Positions 1-7,216 of a DNA stretch of 22,624 bases are shown piece after piece. The number at the start of each line of letters is the position of its first letter. The stretch's first letter is position 1. Position numbers and translations under genes: made by a program. The notes beneath the pieces are model-generated. The model saw only the letters and a program-made list of their open reading frames with translations, searched no databases and was not told the DNA's origin. Source of the stretch: Candidatus Sulfopaludibacter sp. SbA3 (GTDB lineage Bacteria > Acidobacteriota > Terriglobia > Bryobacterales > Bryobacteraceae); contig CAMDKT010000019.1 of assembly GCA_945900935.1 (NCBI GenBank), forward strand, positions 1 through 22,624, written 5' to 3'.

Positions 1-105
1 TACGAAACGGGCGTCAAAGTAACAGACTTGCAAATGGAAGAACTCAGCATCCGGTGGCATAAGACACACCCGGAATGGAATTACACGCTCAAACCTCGAT
101 CTTAG
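1..105 (+). CDS. C-terminal end of an ISAzo13-like transposase (5' truncated by window edge)
   Basis: The reading frame is open from base 1 to a TAG at 103-105 and gives 34 residues. It contains GVKVTDLQMEEL and ends in HPEWNYTLKPRS. A GVKVTD-type segment followed by a terminal WNYT-x-PR is how I remember ISAzo13-family (Rhodopirellula-type DDE) transposases ending. Such elements carry one transposase gene and move by cut-and-paste. The AT content here is higher than in the genes from 380 onward, which fits mobile DNA. The start, the DDE residues and the left end lie outside the window. I could not delimit a terminal inverted repeat downstream. The call rests on about 20 recognisable residues, so it is moderate. 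Confidence 0.5.
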   Translation, partial: YETGVKVTDLQMEELSIRWHKTHPEWNYTLKPRS

Positions 106-383
106 ATTGTCTGTTAGGCTGCTTCGTACATATTATTGTTCCGGCTACCCTAAGTTATTTTGGCCAGCAATTACGGGAATCGGCGTTGCCACCATTGGCA
201 GATATCGAGACGCGTGGACGGCACGATGTGCAGGCACGGCTGGAACGAGCGACAAGCGATTGCCCGAACAGATACACCAAGGGGCAGCGCTCCTTCGAAC
301 TTCTGGGGAAACTGAATCCGGATACGCTTGAACAACTTCCGAGCTTCAAGCGAGCGCGGCGGATCTTGGAGGCCAATTTATGA
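75..383 (+). CDS. Doubtful short ORF, possibly a gene remnant next to the insertion sequence
   Basis: This 102-codon ORF begins inside the transposase end and stops at a TGA that forms an ATGA overlap with the esterase start at 380. The first half is hydrophobic and Cys-containing and looks random. The last 45 or so residues (RYTKGQRSFELLGKLNPDTLEQLP...) look protein-like: helical, charged and with a regular KRARRILEANL end. A GTG at 228 would give a 51-residue version of that part alone. I do not recognise the family. It may be the tail of a host gene cut by the insertion, or a chance ORF. The region 106-379 holds nothing else I can identify. Confidence 0.25.
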   Translation: MELHAQTSILDCLLGCFVHIIVPATLSYFGQQLRESALPPLADIETRGRHDVQARLERATSDCPNRYTKGQRSFELLGKLNPDTLEQLPSFKRARRILEANL

Positions 384-1633
384 TCATTCTTCTTTTGTTG
401 ATAGGAACCGCGTTGTCGGCCCAGCCCCCCGGGTTTAACTACGACGAAGCCAAGGTGCCGAAGTATACGCTGCCGGATCCGCTGGTGATGGCGGATGGTA
501 CGCCCGTTAAAGACGAAACGATGTGGCGGAAACAGCGGCGGCCGGAGATCTTGGGGCTATTCGCGGAACAGGTCTATGGGCACACGCCGAAGACGCGGCT
601 GAAGCTGCGGACCGAGACCTTGGAAATTGATAAGGGCTCGCACGGCGGGTTGGCGACGCGCAAGCAAGTCCGGGTTTGGTTTGGGCCGGCGGCGGATGCT
701 CCGTTTATGGACTTGTTGATCTACTTGCCGAACGGGGTGAAGGGGCGCGTTCCGGCGTTTCTTGGCTTAAACTTTGGCGGGAATCATACGACGCAGCCGG
801 ACACGGAGATTCGAGTTACTAAAAGCTGGGTCCGGTCGAAAGTAAATAACTTTCAGGCTTCCGAGAAAGATCGGGGAGCGGAGGCGAGCCTCTGGCCTAT
901 AGATATGATCCTGAAGCGGGGTTATGCGGTTATTACCGCCTACTACGGAGATATCGAGCCGGACTTTGACGATGGGTATAAAAATGGCGTGCAACCTTTG
1001 TTCTATAAGCCGGGGCAGACGCGCCCGGAGGCGAATGAGTGGGGCTCGCTGGGGGAATGGGCGTGGGGACTTAGCCGCGCTTTGGATGTGTTGGAAAAAG
1101 AAAAAGCCATCGATTCATCGAAAGTTGTACTGCATGGCCATTCGCGACTGGGGAAGGCGGCTTTGTGGGCCGGGGCGCAGGATGAGCGATTCGCGATTGT
1201 GATTTCGAATGACTCCGGCGAAGGCGGGGCGGCGCTGGCGCGGCGTCGGTTTGGGGAGACGACGGCGCGGATTAACACGTCGTTTCCGCATTGGTTTGAT
1301 GGGAATTTCAAGCAGTATAACGATAAGGAAGATTCGATGCCCGTGGATCAGCATATGCTGCTGGCATTGATTGCGCCGCGTCCGTTGTATGTGAACTCGG
1401 CTGTTGAGGACGCATGGGCGGATCCTCGCGGGGAATTTTTGGGAGCGCTTGGCGCCGATCCGGTTTACCGGCTATTGGGCATGCCCGGTTTGTTAGTCAA
1501 TGAACATCCGGCGGTGGAAAAGCCGTCTTTAGACGGGACGATCGGCTACCACATTCGGAATGGGAAGCATGATGTGACGAGTTATGACTGGACGCAGTGG
1601 ATGAATTTCGCGGATCGGCATTTCAAGAAGTAA
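380..1633 (+). CDS. Secreted CE15 glucuronoyl-esterase-like alpha/beta hydrolase
   Basis: This 417-residue protein starts at an ATG with a GGAGG nine bases upstream. A short signal peptide (MIILLLLIGTALSA, residues 1-14) predicts export. The nucleophile motif GHSRLGK (253-259, Ser255) is diagnostic of carbohydrate esterase family 15, whose members cleave ester bonds between lignin and glucuronoyl groups of xylan. The other triad members are visible: His397 in GKHDVTS, and an acid at Asp278 (NDSGEGGAALARR region) or Asp344 (AVEDAWADP). Both acid positions are known in the family, and the spacings from Ser255 fit. The length is normal for a single-domain bacterial CE15. The gene converges on the cytochrome gene with one base between stops. 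A true glucuronoyl esterase or a relaxed carbohydrate esterase are both possible. Confidence 0.85.
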   Translation: MIILLLLIGTALSAQPPGFNYDEAKVPKYTLPDPLVMADGTPVKDETMWRKQRRPEILGLFAEQVYGHTPKTRLKLRTETLEIDKGSHGGLATRKQVRVWFGPAADAPFMDLLIYLPNGVKGRVPAFLGLNFGGNHTTQPDTEIRVTKSWVRSKVNNFQASEKDRGAEASLWPIDMILKRGYAVITAYYGDIEPDFDDGYKNGVQPLFYKPGQTRPEANEWGSLGEWAWGLSRALDVLEKEKAIDSSKVVLHGHSRLGKAALWAGAQDERFAIVISNDSGEGGAALARRRFGETTARINTSFPHWFDGNFKQYNDKEDSMPVDQHMLLALIAPRPLYVNSAVEDAWADPRGEFLGALGADPVYRLLGMPGLLVNEHPAVEKPSLDGTIGYHIRNGKHDVTSYDWTQWMNFADRHFKK

Positions 1634-1634
1634 G

Positions 1635-2162
1635 TTACTTTTTCTTTTTGCCAGTGTCGGGGCGCGTGTCTTTCACAAAGCCGTCGCGGTTTGGCATTTT
1701 CACTTTCGGCAGCGTCTGGGCGTTCATTTCGTCTTTTTCGCCGATGATTCCGTTCAAGTGGAGGATTAGCGCCGTTACGGCATAGGTCTGATTGGCGTCG
1801 AGAAGGCCGGGGTTGTCGAAAGGCATGGCGCGGTGGACGTAGTCATAGATCGTCGTGGCGTAGGGCCAGAAGCTGCCCACTGTTTTCAGAGGTTTGGCTG
1901 TACTTAGCGTGCCTTTGCCGCCGGCGAGCGGGCCTTCCTCGTCGCCCTGGCCTTGTTTTCCGTGGCAACGGGCGCAACGTCGTTCATAGATGTCGCGGCC
2001 ATCGGCGGCGGTGCCTTTGCCGGGCGGCAGTCCGGTTCCGTCAGGCGCTATGAACTGGTCGGTCGACTTGATATCCGCCGCAGTGGCGGCGCGGCCGACG
2101 TGATACTTCTGGGCGCTTGCGGCGCAAATTGTTAGTAAGATGACGGGCAGCAACTTAGCCAT
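1635..2162 (-). CDS. Monohaem c-type cytochrome, SoxD-like partner of the sulfite dehydrogenase
   Basis: This 175-residue exported protein has a signal peptide at about 1-17 (MAKLLPVILLTICAASA). One haem c site, CARCH (63-67, His67 as proximal ligand), follows GTGLPPGKGTA and GRDIYERRC. The likely distal ligand is Met113 in RAMPFDNPG. This pattern, with VGSFWPYATTIYDYVHRAMPF, matches the first half of SoxD and of cytochrome subunits of SoxC/SorA-type sulfite dehydrogenases. Its role would be to take electrons from the Moco subunit and pass them to periplasmic or terminal acceptors. Classical SoxD is dihaem and about twice as long, so only the N-terminal haem domain is present. The ATG overlaps the end of the soxC-like gene by 8 bp, suggesting translational coupling. 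The C-terminus is a run of four lysines. Confidence 0.88.
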   Translation of the reverse strand: MAKLLPVILLTICAASAQKYHVGRAATAADIKSTDQFIAPDGTGLPPGKGTAADGRDIYERRCARCHGKQGQGDEEGPLAGGKGTLSTAKPLKTVGSFWPYATTIYDYVHRAMPFDNPGLLDANQTYAVTALILHLNGIIGEKDEMNAQTLPKVKMPNRDGFVKDTRPDTGKKKK

Positions 2163-3360
2163 TTTTCACGCTCCCATCGGCGGCGATCTTCCATACCTTT
2201 ACGCCGTTGTAGTGATAGGCCGAGTTCATCCCCCGGGCCGCTGTAAGTTCGTCGCGGCCAGGCTGTGTGTAGCCGGAGGAATCGACGGCGCGAGCAACGA
2301 TTTCGGTCTCTTTGCCGTCCCAATGCCAGGGCAAACGAAAGCGGGTGAAGGCCTTGGGCAGGCGCGGTTCCTGCAATGCCGCTTTTTGCCAGGTTTTACC
2401 GCCGTCGGTGGAGACATCGACGCGATCAATTACGCCGCGACCGCTCCAGGCGAGGCCGCGAATTTCCTGGAAGCCGGGGCCAGTCAGTTTCTGTCCGCCG
2501 CTGGGATAAGTGATAACGCTTTTCGCGTCCATGACGAAAGTGAATTGGCGAGAAGTGCCGTCGGCGAGTAAGTCCGTATATTTCGATGTCTCGTCTTTTG
2601 TCTGGTTGGGTTGATCGACGACTTTGATTTGTCTCAACCATTTGACGTTGACGTTTCCTTCATAGCCCGGAACAACGAGGCGGAGCGGATAGCCTTGCTC
2701 CGGGCGAATGGCTTCGCCGTTCTGCGCGTAGGCGACCAGGCAGTCATCAAGCGCCTTATCAATAGGCAGGCTGCGGCTCATTTTGCAGGCGTCGGCGCCT
2801 TCGGCCACCAGCCACTTCCCTTCCTTCTTCAGGCCGGCTTCTTCGAGGAGAATCTTGAGCGGAACGCCGGTCCATTCGCTGCAACTGGCGAGGCCGAAAC
2901 TGGCGGCGGCGTTGGCTCCGCCGGGGGCTTTCCACTCGCCGCCGGAGTTGCCGGCGCATTCGACGAAGTAAATATGCGAGGCCGAGGGGAGGCGTTTGAG
3001 ATCGGCGACGGTGAAGACGAGCGGGCGGTCAACCAGGCCGTGAAGAAGAAGGGTGTGTTTGGCGGGGTCGAGTTCGGGGACGCCGGCGTGGTGACGCTCG
3101 AAGTGCAATGAGGAAGGCGTGATGATGCCTTCGGTTTCGGCTAATGGCGTGCGCGTGGAGCCGATTTGCGGGCGTTTCAGATCCGGGACGGCGCGCTTGG
3201 CGGTTTCGAACTGAGAGCGTTCGCCATAGGCGCGAATCGGTTTACCCAATTCGCTGGGAAGTTTTTCTTCTTCAGTCTTCGCGCCGGGTTGAGCGCCGCA
3301 GCCGGCGAGGGCGGCGATGCCGGAGAGTTGGAGGAAACTGCGGCGTGGGTTTTTAGGCAC
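2155..3360 (-). CDS. soxC: SoxC-like sulfite dehydrogenase, molybdenum cofactor subunit, Tat lipoprotein
   Basis: This 401-residue protein starts with a twin-arginine signal (RRSFLQLSG, 6-14) followed by a lipobox-like LAGC (Cys21), so it is probably exported folded and lipid-anchored. SoxC hallmarks are dense: LHFERHHAGVP (85-94), Moco-ligand Cys135 in ECAGNSGGEW, ASCSEWTGVPL (158-168), GYPLRLVVPGYEGN (223-236) and WLRQIKVVDQP (241-251). The C-terminal dimerisation domain (about 270-390) has STDGGKTW and AFTRFRLPW. The family oxidises sulfite to sulfate, or in SoxCD oxidises carrier-bound sulfane sulfur, and passes electrons to a cytochrome c. That cytochrome is encoded next, overlapping by 8 bp. 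No SoxXA, SoxYZ or SoxB genes are in the window, so plain sulfite oxidation is likelier than a full Sox pathway. The FG-GAP gene ends 20 bp upstream. Confidence 0.9.
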   Translation of the reverse strand: MPKNPRRSFLQLSGIAALAGCGAQPGAKTEEEKLPSELGKPIRAYGERSQFETAKRAVPDLKRPQIGSTRTPLAETEGIITPSSLHFERHHAGVPELDPAKHTLLLHGLVDRPLVFTVADLKRLPSASHIYFVECAGNSGGEWKAPGGANAAASFGLASCSEWTGVPLKILLEEAGLKKEGKWLVAEGADACKMSRSLPIDKALDDCLVAYAQNGEAIRPEQGYPLRLVVPGYEGNVNVKWLRQIKVVDQPNQTKDETSKYTDLLADGTSRQFTFVMDAKSVITYPSGGQKLTGPGFQEIRGLAWSGRGVIDRVDVSTDGGKTWQKAALQEPRLPKAFTRFRLPWHWDGKETEIVARAVDSSGYTQPGRDELTAARGMNSAYHYNGVKVWKIAADGSVKNG

Positions 3361-3380
3361 GCAGAGATTTTATCACTGCT

Positions 3381-5501
3381 TTACCGGCGCGCGTCGATGT
3401 AACGGCGATCGAAGAAATAAAAGAAGCCGTCCTCAGCCCCGATTAACAGATCCAACTTGCCGTCGCCGTTCCAGTCGGCGGCGTTGGGCGTGGGGTTGTG
3501 TCCGGCGAGCGGGGCGCGCGTGAGCAGACCGCGAAGAATCATCACCGGGCGTTCCAGCGTGCCGCGATTCTCGTACCACAGCGGGCCCTGATCGGAGTCC
3601 GTAAGCAGGTCGAGATCGCCGTCGCCGTCCCAATCGACGAGGTCGATTTTGCGGCGGCCGCTGGCGCCCGCCCGACCGTTGGCGAGGTTCAGGAAACGGC
3701 CGGATTCGGTGACGAAGATACGCTCCGGGGCATTCAGGACCAAGCGGCCATTTTGCTTCTCGCGGCGGAAGAGGCAGAGATAGCCCTGATGATTCAACAT
3801 GACGAGATCGGGGAGTTCGTCGCGGTCCCAATCGACGACTTCAGGCGTGGTCCGCCATTGTGTGAGTAACTGCTGGCCCACGGGTTCCCACCAGACCCAT
3901 TCGGGCTTGGGCGTCAAGCCGGGCCATTCTACTTCAATGTTACGGGCGGCCTCCAACTCCTGTAAGTTACCCGTTCCTTTGTACCAGACCACTTCGCCCG
4001 AGATGTCATTCACGACTAAGTCGAGTTTGCCATCCAAATCCCAATCGGCGACGGTGGGATTGGCATAACCCCATTTCGCTTCGGCCGGACCCTGGACCGA
4101 TTTGTTTGCGCCCGCGACACGGCGAATGGGCTTGCCGTTGGCGCGGAAATAACCCCGGGCCGTAAACTCGGGGACTTCGCGGGAGCCGGTGTTTTCAAAC
4201 CATTCAATGTACCCGGCGGAGTTACCGGAGACAAGATCGAGTTTCCCGTCGCCGTTCCAATCGACAGCGACGGGCCGGGCGAGCGAACCGCTTTTCACGA
4301 ATGGATCGAGCTGTTCCAGTTGCTTGGGCTGTGCCCATTTGGGCTCCTGCCCGAAGGGCGAGAGGTTCTCAACGAAAGTAAGTGTACCGCCCTCTTCACC
4401 GATCAGGAGTGACGGGCGTCCGTCTTTGTGCCATTCGATAACGCGGGGCTGGATCATTTCCAAATCGAGGCGGAAGGGGAGGACGGCGGATTTCGTAAGA
4501 TCGGCGTGTGGATGAAGAGTGACATAGTCAAGGAAGCTGCCGATGAGTAAGTCCGGCTTTGTACCGGATTTCCAGCGGAAGAGTTGCGGCGCGGGAGATC
4601 CATAAGAATCGATGGCAAGTTTGACAGGTTCTTCGTATTTAGGCACCGCGTTAGTTCCGGTGTTGCGCCAGAAGTAGACGTAGCCATGAAGGGGACCGCG
4701 GAGCCATTCCCCTTTGGCGTTGAAGGCGTCGTCCCAGCCGTAATCGCGCCAGTCGCTGACGCCATTGAGTAGATCGATTTTGCCATCGCCGTCCCAATCG
4801 GCGGGGAGCCAGAGATCGTCGCGGCCGACGTGGTATTCGCGTTTGAGATTGAATTGGCGGGGCTGATTGAAGCCGTTGCGTCGAATGTCGGAAAACCAGC
4901 GGCCGCCGGCGGCGGTGGCGTCGATTTTGCCGTCACCATTAACGTCGCCGGTGGCGAGGTCTTTTAGCGCGGGACCGAGCCAGGCGGCGCGGTCGAAAAG
5001 CGGTTCGGCGGCCGTGCCGATGTTACGAAACAAGTAAGTCCCGTTGTAAGGGCGATCGGGCGAGGCGACAAGTAAGTCAAGGTCGCCATCGCCGTCCCAA
5101 TCGATGGCGGCGGCGTGGGAATACAGGCCGACGGCGAGTTTGCCGCGAACGCCCGCGCGGCCGAAGGTGACGCGATCGCCGCTGCCGACCATGGCGGGGC
5201 CGGCCAGGCGTTCGGTTTCCCCCTGGCCGAACCCATCCCAGGTGACGACATATTTCCCGGCACCGGTGGAGACGAAGTGGAGGACGGCGGTGGGGCGGCG
5301 GTACTCAACTTTTACCAGAATGGGCTTGCGGCCGATTTCTTCGTAGAGACGGACGGAATCGGGGGAGAAGCCGCGGGCGGCGGGAATTTCCAGGCGAATG
5401 GGGACGCCGGCGGGCGAGTCGGCTTCTAAGGAATTGGATTGCCGATTCTTGTCGGCGGCGAGGGTGGCGACGGCACAGAGAAGGAGAATTAGAAACCGCA
5501 T
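3381..5501 (-). CDS. Secreted FG-GAP/VCBS repeat beta-propeller protein
   Basis: I place the start at the ATG at 5501, which gives a clean signal peptide (MRFLILLLCAVATLA) and 706 residues. The in-frame extension to 5714 has low-complexity, unnatural composition. After an N-terminal segment (about 17-130), at least eight calcium-loop motifs of the D-x-D/N-x-D-G type follow between about residues 134 and 690: DWDGDGDLDLL, DVNGDGKID, DWDGDGKIDLL, DWNGDGKLDLV, DWDLDGKLDLV, the altered DWDRDELPDLV, DWDGDGDLDLL and DWNGDGKLDLL. These are FG-GAP/VCBS repeats, which fold as calcium-binding propeller blades in extracellular proteins. No enzyme domain is evident, so a binding or surface role is inferred. 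The gene ends 20 bp before soxC and is probably its operon leader. A palindrome lies directly upstream of the start. Confidence 0.85.
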   Translation of the reverse strand: MRFLILLLCAVATLAADKNRQSNSLEADSPAGVPIRLEIPAARGFSPDSVRLYEEIGRKPILVKVEYRRPTAVLHFVSTGAGKYVVTWDGFGQGETERLAGPAMVGSGDRVTFGRAGVRGKLAVGLYSHAAAIDWDGDGDLDLLVASPDRPYNGTYLFRNIGTAAEPLFDRAAWLGPALKDLATGDVNGDGKIDATAAGGRWFSDIRRNGFNQPRQFNLKREYHVGRDDLWLPADWDGDGKIDLLNGVSDWRDYGWDDAFNAKGEWLRGPLHGYVYFWRNTGTNAVPKYEEPVKLAIDSYGSPAPQLFRWKSGTKPDLLIGSFLDYVTLHPHADLTKSAVLPFRLDLEMIQPRVIEWHKDGRPSLLIGEEGGTLTFVENLSPFGQEPKWAQPKQLEQLDPFVKSGSLARPVAVDWNGDGKLDLVSGNSAGYIEWFENTGSREVPEFTARGYFRANGKPIRRVAGANKSVQGPAEAKWGYANPTVADWDLDGKLDLVVNDISGEVVWYKGTGNLQELEAARNIEVEWPGLTPKPEWVWWEPVGQQLLTQWRTTPEVVDWDRDELPDLVMLNHQGYLCLFRREKQNGRLVLNAPERIFVTESGRFLNLANGRAGASGRRKIDLVDWDGDGDLDLLTDSDQGPLWYENRGTLERPVMILRGLLTRAPLAGHNPTPNAADWNGDGKLDLLIGAEDGFFYFFDRRYIDARR

Positions 5502-5502
5502 T

Positions 5503-5532
5503 GTATCCAGGATACTGTTTCGGGGGATACTG
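5503..5532 (-). promoter_or_regulatory. Possible operator: palindrome and direct repeat of GGATAC upstream of the FG-GAP gene
   Basis: The + strand reads GTATCC-A-GGATAC at 5503-5515, a perfect 6-bp inverted repeat that ends one base before the start codon complement (5499-5501). GGATACTG at 5510-5517 is repeated exactly at 5525-5532. Three half-sites of the same hexamer at the start of an operon suggest a protein-binding site or a hairpin covering the ribosome-binding region. No regulator gene is adjacent, so the function is inferred. Confidence 0.3.
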
Positions 5533-5587
5533 CTTCCGACTGCAAGGCAGGATATACGGGATCCGGCGGAATATCTGTTGTGTGAGA

Positions 5588-5749
5588 ATGAATACGTTTT
5601 TGCAGGCTTTCCGCGATTGGGAGCGATTGCGATTCCGGCGGCATGGGCGGGAAGTTGTGGAACGCTTGGATCGAGTGTTGATCGCGCTGTTGGCGGCGCG
5701 CGTCGTGAATTCAATGGAAACGCCGGGAATGCGTGTAGCGCTCAGGTAA
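5588..5749 (+). CDS. Possible small Arg-rich protein (53 aa)
   Basis: An ATG at 5588 opens a 53-codon frame on the strand opposite both neighbours, in a 256-bp gap between the FG-GAP gene and the sulfatase. It reads MNTFLQAFRDWERLRFRR... then EVVERLDRVLIALLAARVV and a short tail to TAA at 5747-5749. The middle looks like an amphipathic helix with a basic face. A weak GTGAG lies just upstream. I know no family for it. The gap must also hold any promoter for the FG-GAP operon, so this ORF may be chance. Confidence 0.25.
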   Translation: MNTFLQAFRDWERLRFRRHGREVVERLDRVLIALLAARVVNSMETPGMRVALR

Positions 5750-5757
5750 GTGAGTTG

Positions 5758-7179
5758 CTAGTCCGGAACGCCGGTAGGGATGCTGCCGCCGGGAGCCTCA
5801 TTGGCGGGGAGCCAGCGGCCGAGTGCGGATTTGATTTCTGTAAGTGCCGAGTTACCGGCGAGGTTGATCCACTCATTCGGATCCTGACGGCGATCGTATA
5901 ACTCCTCGCCTCCGTCATGATATCGGATGTAACTCCAGCGTTCGGCGCGAATGGAGTGATTGCCTCTGGAGTAAGTTGTGATGGCCGGACGGTCCCATTG
6001 GCGTTCCGGATCTGTGAGTAGCGGGCGCAGGCTGACGCCGTCGAGGCCAGGCGGCGTTGGCAGACCGGCGAGATCGGTCAGCGTCGGATACAGATCGATG
6101 AGGCCAACCGGGCGGTGGCAACGGGTGGCGGGTTTGGTTACACCGGGAGCGTTAACAATGAATGGAACGTGAGTGGCGCGGTACCAGAGACTTTGCTTGT
6201 GCCAGTGCCATTTTTCGCCGAGGTGGTAGCCGTGATCGGACCAAAGTACCACGATGGTATTGGCGCGATGGGGGCTCGAATCGAGAGCGTCGAGCATGCG
6301 GCCGATCATGGCGTCGGAGAACGAGATGCATGCCATATAGGCCTGGACTGCGCGTTTCCAGTTACCGGTGCTGACAAGGAGGTCGTGACGCGAATGCTGA
6401 TTCAGCGCGACGCGGCGGGCGAATGGGGGAACGTCGGCGAGGTCGTCATCCTTGACGGCCGGCAGAACGATGGAATCGAGCGGGTAGAGATCGAAATATT
6501 TCTTCGGAACGAACCAGGGAATGTGGGGCCGGAACATTCCGGCGGCGAGGAAGAAGGGTTTGTCGTGTTTTTCGCGGAGGACTTGACCGGCCCAGGAGGC
6601 GACTTTGTAATCGGGCATGGCGGTTTCATCGGCGTCGAGCGGCGCCCAATCGAAGTTGCGCCAACTGACGGAGGGCATCGGGGTGACGGGGCGTTCGGGC
6701 TCCGGATCGGGGGGAAAGCTGTAGCGGTCCGTCCAGTTGTTGGCGCGGCCGTCGGGGTCCCAGAAGAAGTAGGTGTCCCAGCTCTGAGGGTCGTTGAAAC
6801 CTTTGCCATGATGGAAGACCTTGCCGCCGCCGAGAGTTTTGTAGCCGTTGGCGCGGAAGTGTTGCGGGAGGGTGACGACATTGGGGAGTTGCGCGCGCCA
6901 GGGCTTTTCATCGTTGCCGTAAATGCCGGTAGTGGAGGGACGGCGGCCGGTGAGCAGAGCGGTGCGCGAGGGGTTGCAGATGGGCGCGGCGGTATGAGCG
7001 TCGGTGAAGAGCAGGCCGGACGCGGCGAGGCGATCGAGGTTCGGCGTCTTAACCTGCGGATGTCCACCGAGTGCGCCAACCCAATCGTTCCAATCGTCGA
7101 CGGCGATCATGAAGACGTTGGGGCGGCGGGCTTGCGCGGAGGCGAGGGCGGCGGAGGCCAGGAACGAGCGGCGCGTCAT
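5758..7179 (-). CDS. Secreted type I sulfatase, iduronate-2-sulfatase-like
   Basis: The start is the ATG at 7179, giving MTRRSFLASAALASAQA, a twin-arginine-like signal peptide, and 473 residues. The open frame upstream of it is antisense to the DUF1080 gene and is not protein-like. Cys68 in CNPSRTALLTGRRP (68-81) is the C-x-P-S-R signature that is converted to formylglycine. Asp28 and Asp29 (VDDWNDW) and the later SDHGYHLGEKWHWHKQSLW segment supply metal and sulfate ligands. The arrangement CNPSR...GRRPSTTGIY...LPQHFRANGY...GGGKVFH resembles iduronate-2-sulfatases. It should remove sulfate esters from glycans in the periplasm or outside. It lies 37 bp downstream of a DUF1080 gene in the same direction, so it is probably the last gene of a three-gene glycan operon. 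No anaerobic maturase is nearby. Confidence 0.92.
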   Translation of the reverse strand: MTRRSFLASAALASAQARRPNVFMIAVDDWNDWVGALGGHPQVKTPNLDRLAASGLLFTDAHTAAPICNPSRTALLTGRRPSTTGIYGNDEKPWRAQLPNVVTLPQHFRANGYKTLGGGKVFHHGKGFNDPQSWDTYFFWDPDGRANNWTDRYSFPPDPEPERPVTPMPSVSWRNFDWAPLDADETAMPDYKVASWAGQVLREKHDKPFFLAAGMFRPHIPWFVPKKYFDLYPLDSIVLPAVKDDDLADVPPFARRVALNQHSRHDLLVSTGNWKRAVQAYMACISFSDAMIGRMLDALDSSPHRANTIVVLWSDHGYHLGEKWHWHKQSLWYRATHVPFIVNAPGVTKPATRCHRPVGLIDLYPTLTDLAGLPTPPGLDGVSLRPLLTDPERQWDRPAITTYSRGNHSIRAERWSYIRYHDGGEELYDRRQDPNEWINLAGNSALTEIKSALGRWLPANEAPGGSIPTGVPD

Positions 7180-7216
7180 GGCGTGAATTATATCGGGATT
7201 CGCGCGGGAGGTTAAA

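Noticed and set aside
1629..1645. AAGTAA-G-TTACTT inverted repeat followed by T residues, as a terminator
   Set aside because: The stem is at most 4-6 AT-rich pairs with almost no loop, and it overlaps both stop codons. It is too weak to call, and the T run also encodes the lysine tail of the cytochrome.
5502..5714. N-terminal extension of the FG-GAP frame
   Set aside because: It is not protein-like and would bury the signal peptide that begins at 5501.
1629..5976. GTAAGT as eukaryotic 5' splice sites
   Set aside because: The genes are uninterrupted bacterial reading frames with signal peptides and ATGA couplings, so the resemblance is only to the consensus hexamer.
6115..7215. Long + strand open frame (366 codons) antisense to the sulfatase
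   Set aside because: It is Gly/Glu/Val-rich with no domain logic and arises from the strong base skew. The sulfatase on the other strand has all its catalytic motifs.
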